Below are positions 13,601 to 46,320 of a stretch of DNA of 64,000 nt, in pieces. The position numbers and the translations under genes are program-made. The stretch spans positions 16,133,787 through 16,197,786 of the forward strand of contig OU342821.1 of NCBI GenBank assembly GCA_910591455.2. Reading direction: 5' to 3'. The first letter of the stretch is position 1; every line of letters starts with the position of its first letter. Origin of the DNA: Pholis gunnellus. Its lineage: Eukaryota > Chordata > Actinopteri > Perciformes > Pholidae. The notes below the pieces were generated by a model that made no database searches, was not told where the DNA came from, and saw only the letters and a list, made by a program, of their open reading frames with translations.

Positions 13601-13881
13601 AGTGCGAGTCCAATCACCTGATCATCCTCTTCCGCGACGGTGGGTGCCAGTTCCGTGGCATTTACTCGTTCTTACCGGACACAGAGGAGATCATCAAGTT
13701 CACGGGCACGGGGCCGCGCGCTATCGGACGCAAGATGATCGACAAGCTCTTCAAATACAGCTCGGACCGCAAGCAGTTCAACGTCATCCCCGCCAAGTCA
13801 GTGTCGGTCAGCGTGGACGCCCTGACCATCCACAATCAACTCTGGCATGTCAAGAGACCGGGCAGTGCACGGAGGAAGTGA
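3251..13881 (+). CDS. camsap1: CAMSAP1, microtubule minus-end-binding protein (5' partial, 18 core exons)
   Basis: CAMSAP proteins bind, decorate and stabilise non-centrosomal microtubule minus ends; CAMSAP1 also binds spectrin and calmodulin (family knowledge). I traced exons by protein similarity and splice sites: 3251-3513, 4362-4523, 4608-4688, 5335-5367, 6303-6444, 6657-6796, 6905-7001, 7234-7363, 7613-7698, 8101-8182, 8298-10710, 10810-10946, 11703-11911, 12056-12118, 12402-12489, 12581-12702, 13309-13427, 13591-13881 (stop TGA). All use GT-AG introns and stay in phase, giving 1551 residues after a split first codon. Human CAMSAP1 is about 1600, so only a first exon of about 50 codons is missing. 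Domain order: N-terminal conserved block, CH domain (about residues 180-300), low-complexity acidic and Ser-rich middle, spectrin-binding CC1 region (about 815-850), coiled coil (about 1210-1300), CKK domain (about 1416-1551). CAMSAP1 rather than CAMSAP2/3 is chosen from residue matches and from the kcnt1 neighbour. Confidence 0.95.
5335..5367 (+). CDS. camsap1: camsap1 33-nt microexon (SPSKWYWKLVP)
   Basis: An 11-codon exon between an ACTAG acceptor and a strong GTAAGT donor. It encodes SPSKWYWKLVP, which I recall as an insert in mammalian CAMSAP1 just before the VRYRREH motif; similar inserts occur in CAMSAP2/3. It is phase 0 on both sides, so it can be included or skipped without breaking the frame. 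It is too short to be found by ORF length and rests on peptide identity plus splice sites. Confidence 0.88.
5815..5874 (+). CDS. camsap1: camsap1 optional 60-nt exon (candidate)
   Basis: A 20-codon open stretch between CCCTCACCAG and GTAACG, phase 0 on both sides, reading PDILHALASCLLEP and ending FSHL. If spliced after the 33-nt microexon it gives KLVP-PDILHALASCL...-VRYRRDH. That resembles the layout of CAMSAP3, where as I recall the WYWKLVP motif is followed by HAIAFCLKESG and then RYRK. It is not in the human CAMSAP1 sequence I know. It is a probable alternative exon, not proven. Confidence 0.6.
6303..7001 (+). CDS. camsap1: camsap1 exons encoding the CH domain
   Basis: Exons 6303-6444, 6657-6796 and 6905-7001 encode the CAMSAP-type calponin-homology domain. 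Visible motifs are VRYRRDHLSG, CDGTALLAVVHFYCPE, EDICLKEVPSIADSMYNIQL, EYLNKCFYLKPEDML and VMVFIAELFWWFE. The family CH domain is involved in microtubule or partner binding and differs from actin-binding CH tandems. Codons split at 6444/6657 (Asp) and 7001/7234 (Val), and both join cleanly. Intron 6445-6656 carries a fragment of a dispersed repeat. Confidence 0.94.
7234..8182 (+). CDS. camsap1: camsap1 exons 9-11: post-CH linker
   Basis: Exons 7234-7363, 7613-7698 and 8101-8182. The first contains IPISNVTKRSFL, the second SLSPSHSLLPLRQRQQK, and the third RNRSNSLTRDGQ and LAWPERR, each matching mammalian CAMSAP1 in order. Phases are 2, 1 and 2 at successive ends. The third exon's reading frame differs from the long open frame that overlaps it; that open frame only becomes real coding sequence from 8298. 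Confidence 0.9.
8298..10710 (+). CDS. camsap1: camsap1 giant central exon (804 codons)
   Basis: A single 2.4-kb exon, typical of CAMSAP genes. It opens with SQPVPYALHC and DSISLARSISKDSLASNI, shared with human CAMSAP1. It continues with acidic runs (EDEEEEIEEEELVAVI; a DLEEDDEDDDQ stretch near 9070), then KMTSFAERKLLKLGLRDG and SELLQLHMQLEEQRRAIEYQ at about 9541-9600, the conserved CC1 region linked to spectrin and calmodulin binding. LNEAISSIQQQMMQLSFQQ follows, then four 11-residue tandem repeats. It ends GFFFK before a GTAAGA donor. Most of the middle is predicted to be disordered and Ser-rich. Confidence 0.95.
9985..10110 (+). repeat. camsap1: In-frame 33-bp tandem repeat in camsap1 (about 4 copies)
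   Basis: Copies start at 9985, 10018, 10051 and 10084. Each encodes an 11-residue unit of the form MKRVVSPPELP, with the third (AVSPPEPP) and fourth (ending in ER) diverged. Each unit carries basic residues and a Ser-Pro site that could be a proline-directed kinase target. Copies 1 and 2 are nearly identical at DNA level, which suggests recent expansion. Confidence 0.92.
10810..12702 (+). CDS. camsap1: camsap1 exons 13-17: coiled coil and MBD linker
   Basis: Exons 10810-10946, 11703-11911, 12056-12118, 12402-12489 and 12581-12702. The first two encode a charged helix: DDEKPEDEMAKRRAAFLL, EEARLRKQ, RRKAEEDRVRKEEEKARREI, KQEYLQRKQEALMEEQG, then the basic KSRRSRPKSLHR. The last two encode ATEADSVISGGAESQR, MESFPMLSRASSR and ERDWENGS, just before the CKK domain. 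Exon 12056-12118 (63 nt) has the same phase on both sides and could be skipped in frame. Confidence 0.92.
13309..13881 (+). CDS. camsap1: camsap1 final exons: CKK microtubule-binding domain and stop
   Basis: Exons 13309-13427 and 13591-13881. The CKK domain is the defining CAMSAP module that recognises microtubule minus ends. Visible motifs: PKLFKEPSSKSNKPIIINAI, HCCLAGKVNE, HLIILFRDGGCQFRGIYSF, DTEEIIKFTGTGPRAI, KYSSDRKQFNVIPAKSVSVS and DALTIHNQLWH. The protein ends RRK before TGA at 13879-13881. Length and content are normal for the family, with no breaks. Confidence 0.96.
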
Positions 13882-14640
13882 GAACGAGGACACTTGTGTG
13901 TGTGGTTTCTGTTCTATCTACTACTGTTGGGCAGGACCCAATAATCTCTGAGATGGTGGACATGTGATCATGTGACTGACGTGTGTCTGACAGAAGGGTT
14001 AGATGTTCCGAAGAATGCAGATGTCAGTCTGAATGTTTATTTTCTTTTATTCTGCATGTCACACTTTTAATTTGTGGGTACGTCCTAAATTAATTAGGCA
14101 ATATTGATGACGGACCGATTCTTATGTAGCAGTGAAGAGGAGATGGACCCTCAAGTCGAATACCACTGAATCTACTTAACAGTAGCAAACATGCTACTGA
14201 TACCAAGTGCAACTACAGGCAGTGGAGGACATTCACTTGATGCTATTTCAGCTCGGCAAAAAAAATACCCTACTGCTGTGATTAATCCAGGCTCCACACA
14301 CAGAGCCCCCTATTATTCACCAGGATCTCCTACTGGTCAGTGCTTTTTGAAGATGGAACTAACTTTTTTTAATGTAAGGATGGAATGGATGTTAGTGAGT
14401 GGTAACGTCCAGTCTCGTTTTCTATTAAGTGTGTTTGTGGGAGGTGCGTGAGTCTTTGTGTTAAGGAAAGGGGAGAGCTGGATGCACCGCTCGTGCATCC
14501 CGCTCTGAATGTGTTCTCTCAACTTTCTCGATTATGCTTTAAAACGGCAACAGAACTATGGAGCCAAGCAACATTGTTTTTGTTTGTTTTGTTTGGGAGC
14601 TTTGTGTGCTGCTGATACAGAAGAGAAATAAAGTTTTACA
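13882..14640 (+). other. camsap1: camsap1 3' untranslated region (probable)
   Basis: Non-coding sequence downstream of the stop. A canonical AATAAA lies at 14627-14632 and a second at 15115-15120. Either could end the transcript, so the 3' UTR is about 0.75 or 1.25 kb. No other coding signal was seen. Confidence 0.6.
14627..14632 (+). terminator. camsap1: Polyadenylation signal AATAAA, camsap1
   Basis: First canonical AATAAA hexamer downstream of the camsap1 stop codon, about 745 nt beyond it. A weaker alternative is AATAAA at 15115-15120. Confidence 0.5.
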
Positions 14641-15454
14641 GAAGGGGGGAATTGTACTAGTATTTCAAAACAGGAAGCGCTTTTCAGACTCAGTGCATTA
14701 TACCTTTCAGTAGTGCATTATATTGTATTAACTGAGATCCCTGACTGGCTCATGTTGCTGAACCAAAATGAACTGAGCTACGCCACCGAGCTGTTTGCTG
14801 CTCATTACTTTCTCACTAGATTCTAGTGAGACGTACGATGTTAATGTAGCTGCTGGCGCTCAACACTAGTTATTTCCCTGCAGTGACCGACTGTCAGCAG
14901 CTGGTGTGATGCGGGGAGAACTGCACAATACTTGATATTCGTTTGCTGCATTTTGTACATTTTTGAGTAGTATTTTTTGTACGTCACACGTACAAGTTAT
15001 GTTTACTAAAAAGCAGGCACTATTTTGAGGTTTATTCTGTTACAGGCTTTCAGAGATGTTATGAGTCTTATTTCATTGTGTTATATTTTACGTTTATTTA
15101 TTTTGAAGAGATATAATAAAATACAACTCGGTATGTTTTCTGATGAAGTGTGTGTGCTTGCTTAAGTGGCAGTGGTCTGTGTGCACTGTATTATATACAG
15201 TATGTGCATCTGTTCCTAAAGACTCCTCTTTTCTTAACTTTACCGTCTGCCTTCCTGTTTCACTCTCTTCTTTTTTTGTTACATTCATCCGTATATATTT
15301 CTCTGCTGCTCGCTTCCTTCTCCCTTTATCTTCTGGATGTGGTGGAGGAAGGTATCGTCATGTTTGTTAGACTGTTGAAGTGATACTTACTCACAAATAA
15401 ATTATTATACATTATTATAGACAATCATACCCTCACTCAGACTTCTCTTCGGGC

Positions 15455-15625
15455 CATAATTACCTCTGCTAAGGAGGTGACGTTTGCGGTTTTGTTTATT
15501 TGTTTGCAGGATTAAGAAAAAAGTAACGGCCCTATTTCCATGAAACTTGGTGCAAGGGTGTAACAGGGAGCAAGGAAGAATATATTACATTTTGGAAAGG
15601 ATCCGAATCACTGAGCGGATACACA
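15455..15625 (+). repeat. Dispersed teleost repeat fragment (ACCTCYGCYAAGGAGGT type)
   Basis: The stretch with CTCTGCTAAGGAGGTGACGT, then TTCCATGAAACTTGGTGCAA, GGAGCAAGGAAGAA and GGATCCGAATCAC resembles a short interspersed repeat I recognise as common in fish genomes. It lies between the two convergent genes. Family name unknown to me. Confidence 0.55.
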
Positions 15626-16788
15626 GCAGAGTGTTGTAGTAGTAGCAGAGCACTATCGAGATCAAACATTTCACACTCAAATAAAGTGTCAGACAGTAAG
15701 CACTATATAGCACATAGGGAGTGATTAATTAAGCCACTAACCTGCTCACAGGTCATATTGCCTCATATTCTGCTTGCTGTTGCTTTTCTTTCTTCCACAC
15801 AATATACCAAGCCCCTCCACCTACATGAAAAAAACCCACATAGGTGTTTTCACTTGAGTTGCCTGATTAGACCTCATCTCCAGTCTTGATTGCCAGTTAT
15901 GTGACTCACCTGTTAGTCACACAGCTCCTTCCTTTCTCTTTCCCATCACCACATCTTTTCACCCTCTGCTCTCTTTGCTTCTCCCTCCTGCTTTCCTTCA
16001 GCATCTCCTTTTCTTTCACCAAATATTGCTCCTTTTGCTTTTCTTTCCTTCCATAAAGTATATTTTACTACAGAGCTCAGCTTTACACTCGTGTAGTCTT
16101 CTGCTTAACATTTCGTTAACTGTGACATCAGCCGTTTCCCCCATTACAAGTCTTTCTGCTAAGATAAGATAACGTTCTCCTGGCTGTAGCTTCACAGTAA
16201 GCATACAGACACAATATTAGCAAACTCCCAAGACTATTCCTTTAAATTGCCATTTCTAGTCATGACCGACAAACAGACGTTTCGCAATACTGTGGCTGAA
16301 TTATTAGACGGCAACAGTTTCAATATGTTTTTTTCATCATATAGCACTTTAATGTGCAAATTGAAATGAAATAAAACAGTACAAATATTTCCAACATTTA
16401 AATATGGATGAAGTCAAAGAGTCAAAGTCAAACATTCTTTAGCATTTTAGAAATGCGTTCTTTGTCCAAACAGCCACAAATGTATATTAAAAAGCACATT
16501 CTTTAACTGAGCAGTGCTGAAAGTGAAATGAGGTTTTCTGATTACGAACATAGTACAAATCTAATAAATCCTTTATGGCACAATACTGAATATATGGCAC
16601 GGCCTGTTAAAGGGGTTGAACTGAGCACTTGTAGTGCAAAAACTTCATACATGTACAACGGAGAGACATATGTAAGCATCATTGTTTTTACATTCCTTAC
16701 TAATTAAGACCTCTACACCACTGATTAACACACTTCTATGGTTCAGCTACGAAAAACAAGCTTTAAAGGAAACCTTCAATGCACATCT

Positions 16789-16794
16789 TTTATT
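16789..16794 (-). terminator. kcnt1: Polyadenylation signal AATAAA (minus strand), kcnt1
   Basis: TTTATT on the plus strand, i.e. AATAAA on the kcnt1 strand, about 600 nt past the kcnt1 stop. It is the best candidate for the kcnt1 3' end and would give a 3' UTR over about 16.77-17.40 kb. Confidence 0.5.
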
Positions 16795-17396
16795 TAAGTC
16801 ACCCAGTGTTGAACATTATGCTTGATTGTATGTGATTGGTGGTAAATAGGTTTATGGCCCAGGGACATTTACAATTTGTGCATCTGATTTCCGTTAATCT
16901 CAAACAAGTCTGCGTCCCAAAATTCCTAATCTTGACGTTCAACTTGTGCTTTTCCTGAGGGAGCCACGGCCAAACAGAGCAGACACAAAATCTACCATCA
17001 CTGTGATCCTTTTGTTTGGGTGAATCTCTCCAACTCGCTGTAATCAAGGGCAACACTGCAGGTGTGATGGACCCGATTCAAATCCCTTCTGTCAACTGAA
17101 TTTGTTTGTTAACAAGCTTGTCCCTGACTGCTCATCCGAGAGAGCTTTCACAGCGAAGAATACACTTTTCTTACAAACAACGTCTGTTGCAGGAAGATGA
17201 AAATGTCACATATGACATCAAATGTCACCTGCCAGACAGTAGGCACTCATATAATACAGTTGCACACTGTAGTGCAGGAACATTGTAGCACAAATTGTCC
17301 TTTTTCAGGCTGGACCTGCGTGGACGCAACAAGACCCCCATGAAAGCTGAAAGGGGGTGATTATGAAGGCATGCACCAGTGAAGGTCAGCATGCTA

Positions 17397-39274
<21,878 letters not shown>

Positions 39275-39496
39275 CTGCCCAAAAATGGGAGTGTACACCC
39301 GGAGAGAAGGACGCGCTCTTCTAAAAGCCCGGCTGATGTCTCACTGTGTGTTGGATGGATGCCCCCCCCCCCCCCCTCACCTATTCAGGTGCACCTTGGA
39401 AGAGTTTTTTCAGCCAACGCACATAAAGAGACTGCGAGCAAATTGGCAACTGGCTTTAACACAGACGAGCTGAAAGATGCAGATTAAATCAAACTA

Positions 39497-40133
39497 ATAT
39501 TACATATTTGTTGGAGATGCAGAAGACAGGTCTGCAGCAAGTCAGCATACCGGTGATGACAGCTTTCCGTCGGTACACCTAATGACATACATGTTGAATG
39601 TTCACTGAGGAGAGAGAGAGATTAGCACCATCTGTTGGAGGCTCTCTGGAAGGGAAATCTGAAGTTTAAATGGGAATGGTGACATTTTGATAAAGACTTT
39701 TCAGCCTAATATGGAGAATACAACCATGTGATGAATAAACACAAAAAGAACCACTCTCACAATGACATTACCAGCTTTTAAAGGTTATTATTTATCAGAG
39801 TGCTAGTTTATAAAACATTATTTTTATTATGTGCAACCATGTCAAACGCAAATTAACATAATCAGTTGCAGCTTCAGAGCCTTTATTTAAGTAATGAAAA
39901 AATGCAACAATGTAAAAAAAACACTGCATTACATGTTAAATCCTGCATTCAAAATACTTAAAAGTGCAGATGCATTATCAGCTAAATGTACTTTAAGTAT
40001 CGGCATTAAACGTGTTTGCCCATGTGACTGATCATATGTGACATTATTAGGTTGGTATGCATCATTGCATAAGTAGCATTCACTGTTGTAGCTGCAGGTG
40101 GAGCTTTATTAAACTAATCTATGCTGTTTAGTC
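39497..40133. other. Upstream of kcnt1, no gene seen
   Basis: AT-rich sequence immediately upstream of the long-form kcnt1 first exon. A poly-C run sits at 39362-39376. No exon, no clear repeat and no convincing TATA box were found. Confidence 0.5.
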
Positions 40134-40420
40134 CAGTGGTTCTCAACCTAGGGGTTGGGCCCCCTTCAAAGGGTCACAAGATAAATCTGAGGGGCCGTGA
40201 GATGATTCGTGAAATAGGGATGAAGAATAACCAAAGTTATGTTAGACACGTTTGTATTTATGTTGTTGGACATTGCTTTAATCTTGGTGTTTATGTGAAG
40301 TTTTTATTTGGATTTTGGCTTTTATTACAAGACTTTATCAAAATTATGAAGGATGATGGAGAAATTAGGCTTTTCTTTAAAGCGGCAAGAGAGCAGATTT
40401 CAGTCATTTGGGGTTAAATG
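40134..40420 (+). mobile_element. hAT-like non-autonomous element fragment
   Basis: Begins CAGTGGTTCTCAACCTAGGG, the characteristic terminal sequence of a large group of vertebrate hAT-derived elements, then GGGTCACAAGATAAATCTGA and GGGGCCGTGAGATGATTC. No matching inverted end was found downstream, so it is probably truncated. Confidence 0.65.
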
Positions 40421-41744
40421 GATAAAATACTTCAGTGCCACTGAACAGCTATTTTATTTTTTTAATTTTATTTTAGGGTGTAAACAACAAACTAAATAAT
40501 TCCCATTACGGTTGCCATTTAAAGGAAATTAATGAATGTGAGGTTTTGTGTGCAGTTAAATCTGTCTTTCTTTTTTATCTTCTCTTTTGTAGTGTTTGCT
40601 ATTTATTAATTTGTTTTTGAATTGTAATGATTTATTTTGCTAAGTACTTTTTCTTTTCTACTACAGGTTGAGCTCTCATATCTGCAAAAAAATAGAGTAT
40701 TGATAAGAGAGGTCTGGAAAAACAGATTGCTTTGTGAAATTAAAAACTATTAATGTGAAGAATAAAAATAGTGATGTAAAAAGTAACTTCTGACATGTAG
40801 TGGATTAGAAGTTTATAGCAGCATAAAATGAAAATACTCAAGACCAATACTTCAAAATTGTAGATGATTCATCGTTGAAGTAAAACCTGAAAATCCCACC
40901 GTTCCTTCAACCTGTATCCTGCTGTCAGTGTTTCTCAGTTGTGCTGAGCTCAAGCAGCAGATCATTCAGAGGAAACCCAGGAGGAGTCTCGAGCTCTCTG
41001 CAGACAGCAGGGGAAGGACCAGAGGCCAGCAGCATCACTAGGATTATCAGGCCGCTCTGGGGATAAGAGGTAATGCTTACTGTGCACATTTCAGGGAAAT
41101 GCCAAAAAGGATGATTGCAGCACAGTCCGAGTTTGGTAAATAGAGTTGCACAAAGAAGGATCTCATTCCAGTTGTAATTTTCAGACGACCTAGGTTGAAC
41201 AAAATGTTTTGCAACATGAGATGGCTCTCAGTCCGTGTTGTAATTGCATCCTTCAGGAGAGGGACACTAACACTGAACGGCAGCGATGAAAATAATAAAT
41301 GTGAGATGGAAGAGAAGCCAAATGACTTCCAGAAGTAAGATGTCAAGAGAAAAGATTGACTGACTGGATATTTTATTATTTATTTGATGACGCAGAGAGG
41401 AGACGTGGGAGAGGTGGTATGATTCACTGGGGTGACGGTGATAAGAGGTTGCTGAAGAGTTTTAAGCTGGTGATGGATGTTTGGGATTGAGTCAGCCGCT
41501 GTGACTGGAGTCGGAAGTCTTCTTGTTTTCACTGCTGGAGAGGAGACAAGTCACATCTGTGAGATTATCCCAGTAGCTGGGTTTTGTCAGCAGATTAAAG
41601 AAATTGTTTTGCATACGAATATGTTCATACAGTCACATTTGTGTAATTATTATATGTAATCCAAAATTTCTGAATTTAGAATCATCACAATGCAAAACTT
41701 TGTTCCAAGAATTTTGTTGAATTAAATACAAAGTGTTTTTTCTC

Positions 41745-42400
41745 ACTGTGTTATGTTGGCCGCTAAAAAGATTTAAATTAATTTCCCCTCATCAAAATCC
41801 CATGACAAAGCAAAAGCAGGGTTTCAGAAGGTTTTGCTTGATCGTCTTTGTTTCTACACCTTGATTGGAGCCCGCCTGGTAAAGTCTTCTGATTGGACAT
41901 GATTTGGAAAGGCACACACACCTGTCCTTTATAAGATCTCAGCTGACAAAGCCGTGAGGTCAAAGGAACGGCTTGTAGAGTTTAGAGACGGGATTATGTT
42001 GTTTTTATTGAAGGTTTTCAAGAGATAACTCCCTAATGTGAGAAGTTTGGAACAACAAGGACTCTTCCTGGAGCTCGGAACAGCTCGGCTGAGCCCCAGA
42101 GATCCTATGTGGAGATGGGAGAAACTTATCAACACTCCACTGCTCTGGGCTTTATGGAGTGACCAGACAGAAGCCTCTCCTTCTCCTCTCCTTGCAAGCG
42201 TACGTCCGGAGGAAATGGACACCGCTTAGAGCCTGGAGGATCTGCAGAAAATCCCCAAATCCAGGTGTGCAAAGCTCGTCTCGTCATACCCAAGATAAGG
42301 CTGTGATTAAACAGCTTATAGGTGCTTAAACTTCTGAGTTTTTGTACCCAACATTTTGGGTAAATCACTTTTACATAAGTAAAGGATCTGAGCCACCTCT
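41745..42400 (+). mobile_element. Tc1/mariner-type transposon relic, internally deleted
   Basis: Left part: ATGACAAAGCAAAAGCAGG, GATTGGACATGATTTGGAAA, GGCACACACACCTGTC, then degraded transposase start GTCAAAGGAACGGCTTG (the MRSKEL-type N terminus). GTTTGGAACAACAAGGACTC, GATCCTATGTGGAGATGGGA and CTCTGGGCTTTATGG, all hallmarks of fish Tc1 transposase DNA, follow. At about 42236 it jumps to the far end of the gene (GTGTGCAAAGCTCGTC, CATACCCAAGATAAGGCTGT). The catalytic middle is gone and frames are broken, so it cannot be active. Confidence 0.8.
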
Positions 42401-44200
42401 TATGAGTTTGCAGGCATGTATACAATGTATCGTGAATTGAAATATGATTTTTAAACAAATTCTTCTTCTGGTTTAATGGTGGGTGGCAAGTGTTACTTAG
42501 AAGGTGTACAGTGCCATCTACAGTATCTACTACAGAATATGTGTACAATATGTAGTCCCTGGATCACTTTATATCACTGAATAATGTATTAATTTATGGT
42601 ATTAATAATGAAGGAACAAAACAAATATATTCCTATCTCCTTCAAATATTCCACAACCACTTCCTCTGCGTCCGGCACTCCACCTTGTCTTGTTCCCAGA
42701 ATCCCTGCAAGGTCCCATTCCCAGGGATGGAAGTTAGGAATAACTCTTACTGTTGTTTATTTTGTGTAGCTTAATATTCAACAATTTAAGGTAATTAAAC
42801 GCAAATGTTCTACTGAGATGACCTTTTATGGAGTCAAGGAACATTAAGGTGAACTTGTTAAGTTCAAGTGCAGCTCAGAAAGGGCAGTTTGTCGATGGCG
42901 TCACTATTATGTGGCCACGCCCCCTCTACCAACGCAGGCATGCCTGTGTGAGAGATATTTTTTATATAGTAAATTGTGTAAATGTAAATAGTTTGGATTG
43001 TGTTTACAATAGGTGTTTCCATTAACCCGTGATGTGTTTGATGATCTGTGATGATACACTTCACTCCATCTTGACCCAGAGCATACATACAAGGTTCAAC
43101 CAAGAATGAAACATGTCAGCAGTTTCATTTGTGCCGTTGTTGTTTTAGATATAAAATAATGAATAGAAAGACCGTAGACATGAATTAAACTAAACTTGAA
43201 TCACTGCATGATCCATCGACATCATGCAAAGATTGCAGAATTAATAAATCCCAAATGTATTGCACTTCATTGCTGCAAAAGCTTTTTCACTGAGTAAATG
43301 TGTCTTTTCTGATCCTTGAGTACCATGTGGGGCTTTAATTTGCCGCTGGGATGATACTGATCCACGGCCACCCACAAGCTTTATAAAGCAATAAAATCAC
43401 AGTTTTATTCTTGAATTGGTATTAATATGCACATAGTGAGGAGATCACTTTGTGGTGCATTTTGCAGTATATTTCTAAAGACAAGTGACACTAATGATGC
43501 ATATTATGTCATCTGGAAAACCTCCACATGATGGCAGTATTGTAACTTCATTCACTTTTTTATTCACTGATATATCTTTGCCAACAGATGGCGCCACAGT
43601 CTCACTTGCAGTGCTACAAGTATGACATTAACTCAGACTGCTGACTGTGTTGAAAGTAAGACAGTATTGTTTTCAGCCGTGACCTCATGTCGCGCGTTTA
43701 ACCTGTTTTAAGTCTGGGAGGAGGAAGGGGGTGAGAGTCTTCCTCATCATACTTCTGTGTGTGATCATAACAATCCAAATTAGAGCTGGACTGAGATTTC
43801 TATCCAGTAGATATCATGCAAATTGAACTCTGATATGAAACATCGTCTCCCCCCCTGCACCGAATGTATTTACAAAATTCCCAGATTAACTGATGTGGTG
43901 ATATATTATGAGTTATGAAACAACTATATGTGCACTAACGACTGTCTCACTGTCAGTAACGATAAAACAAACTATCAAAACGTCCACGGATCATTTGGTT
44001 TCTCCCAGGAGTTTACTGCTCAGTCTGAAAGCAGTTTGTGATTCTGAGGATCTTGTGAACTGATCATATTTTCTTGTGTTTTATGAGGACCACAGTGTTG
44101 CGTGCGGACGTTTTAGGAGTGAGGGTTCAGCGTTCTTACTCTGTCCCATAATTGTGTGTTTGGTCGTTTTTGCACCTTTTCATAATTTTACACCCTGACC
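42401..44200. other. Intergenic, no gene seen
   Basis: No exon-like open frame with splice sites was found. One CTCF-like match, CCAACAGATGGCGCC, lies at 43581-43595. The rest is AT-rich unique-looking DNA. Confidence 0.5.
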
Positions 44201-44870
44201 CTAAACATCCATTTTCTTAGACAGTATTTTGGCAAGCCTGGACAACATACTACTGACAATCTCGCTAGATGCTGAGAAAGCCTTCAACAGGGTTGAATAG
44301 GGCTTCTTATTTTGGTCCGTTGTTCCTAGCATGGATTAAGTTATTATATAAACAGACCCCATAGTGTCAGTACAGTACACAGGGGCACAAAGCAGGGATG
44401 CCCTGGAAGCTCTATTGCAATTAAAAAAAATAAAATCTAGTATTAAAGGGTCATAGCAGGTCACCAGGAGCATCAATTATTCTTATACGTGGCACATGGT
44501 CATGTTAAAAGTAACCCCTCTTTGACTTCTGAATCATCGGTATAGTTTAACTCTGAGATTGGAATATCCAAAAAGCCATTCTGACCTCCCAATATCTGAA
44601 ACATCGCAATCTGCCAAATACAGATTTCTGGAAATATCTCCAGCTCAAGCATCATATTATTTCTTTAAATAGTTGTCTAATTATTATGATTATGGCCTAC
44701 GATGCAGTTTAGGACCAACCGTTCATATGGACTTTCAGGAAATCGTAATATTTGACACATCAATTCCAGGAGAAGATAGTTTACCAAATTCCCCGTACCA
44801 ATGAGGACCTCTAGTGCCGAGCATGAGTCACATACAAACAGTGTCTAATCTCTCATTTTAGATTTAGCCT
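44200..44870 (+). mobile_element. L1-type LINE reverse-transcriptase relic
   Basis: Translation near 44260-44305 gives SLDAEKAFNRVE followed by a stop, the core of the reverse-transcriptase palm motif (SLDAEKAFDRVEW in L1-like elements). Remains of WIKLLY and of a GTRQGCP-like motif lie near 44330-44400, and FWKYLQLKHH near 44625-44655. Stops and frameshifts throughout show a dead fragment. Confidence 0.75.
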
Positions 44871-46149
44871 GTGAGGAAAAACTCTCATAAATGATGTGCA
44901 CATTAAAATAGTGATGGCCTATCAGGGAATAATCCATAACCAGAGAACAGTTAGCAGAATCACGATTGTTTTCAGCATTTTAAGTATTAACATAAACGTG
45001 TGCCACCCTACTGATTTAGAGTAGAAACGATCATTCTCGTTGAACTCACTGCAAAGTGTGATCACTGGTTCTGCAGGATTTTATTCCGTGCAGTTGTATG
45101 CTGCTCAAACTACTGCTCTTCTCTTTTAAGTACCACAAAGGGAACGTTTGACCTTTATCCCACTACCGGGAGCTGACCAAACAAAAATGTTTGGATGTTA
45201 TACAGATCTTTTCTTGTCAGTTTTACTGCCAGTGGTTCACACTTCAACTCTCCACTCCACCTTGGCCAGTTTCCATTGTGTCTGCAAAGCTCTCCCTGGC
45301 TGCCTGTCTCACCTCATCAGACTAAGGTATTCAAAGAACAACACCTCAGCATGTCTACAATCATTCTGGCTGGTAACCAGTCACAGCAACAATTTGTCTG
45401 GCATACATCAGTGTAAACTGGGATCGCTCTCCAGGATTAATCTGGATTAATTAGCATCAACACCTTCCAGTCATGGCTTCAGCACCACATGCTCCCTGGC
45501 CTCTCACATCTAGACCTGCTACCCTGTCTCCTACAAAATAATAGGTTCCCATAAAACTAAACTGCACTATAAATTATTTCTTTTCCAGATTTCGGTTTCA
45601 GGTTGAAACAGTTTGAGGCATGCGGTTAATAATGTACATTTTAAAGAAATATTTTTAAAAAATGCTACAAAACTACTTTTACTAGGTTAAAAAATCATTG
45701 CAAAAATGGACACAAATATGCAGCAGTCTCCTGGGTGAAAGTTCATTGTTTTTTGACGCATCCACCACCTCAACCTCCTCCTCACATAGACTTCTGCGGA
45801 CTCCTTTGAAGTTTATTTGTGATGCGTAATCAACGACAAAAAAATAAATTAATTCACAATGTCATTTCTGTGTATGGGAATGTCATTTTCATGAAACCTG
45901 TTCTCGCCGTCTGTCTTTTCCTGAATAACTGGCCCCCGTGATGCTTCGGTTTTAGATCTTTTTGACATTTTACGGTTGCTACCATCTCGTGTGAAGCATC
46001 ACTCTCATATTTGTTAGTTTAGCTTATGGGAGCTGGAAGAAACTGTCCAAGGCAGCTGTTAGGAGACTCCATGAGGTCACTGTGCCCAGCCAAGGAATAG
46101 TCCAGCACTTAAACCTCCGTAAAACCTCAACATGTAATCTTTACACTTT
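44871..46149. other. Intergenic, no gene seen
   Basis: No supported coding exon. Open frames near 45148-45450 have no recognisable domain and no flanking splice logic. Confidence 0.45.
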
Positions 46150-46320
46150 TTGTTTTGTTTTAAAAACCTTGAAGTCACGTTAGCTGTTTCTCCCTACTCC
46201 CAGTTTTTACGCTAGGCTCGTCTCCTGGCTCCAGGTTCATATTTAACGGTGGTTCAACTCGCAGCAAGAGAGTGAATATGCATATTTCCAAAAATGTCTT
46301 AACTATTCCGTTGAATATTT
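46150..46320. repeat. Dispersed repeat (GTTCGACATTTTGGG family), inverted copy
   Basis: Contains CTCCTGGCTCCAGGTTCATA, GCAGCAAGAGAGTGAATATG and CCAAAAATGTCTTAACTATT, the reverse-oriented end of the family described at 23965-24140. Confidence 0.6.
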
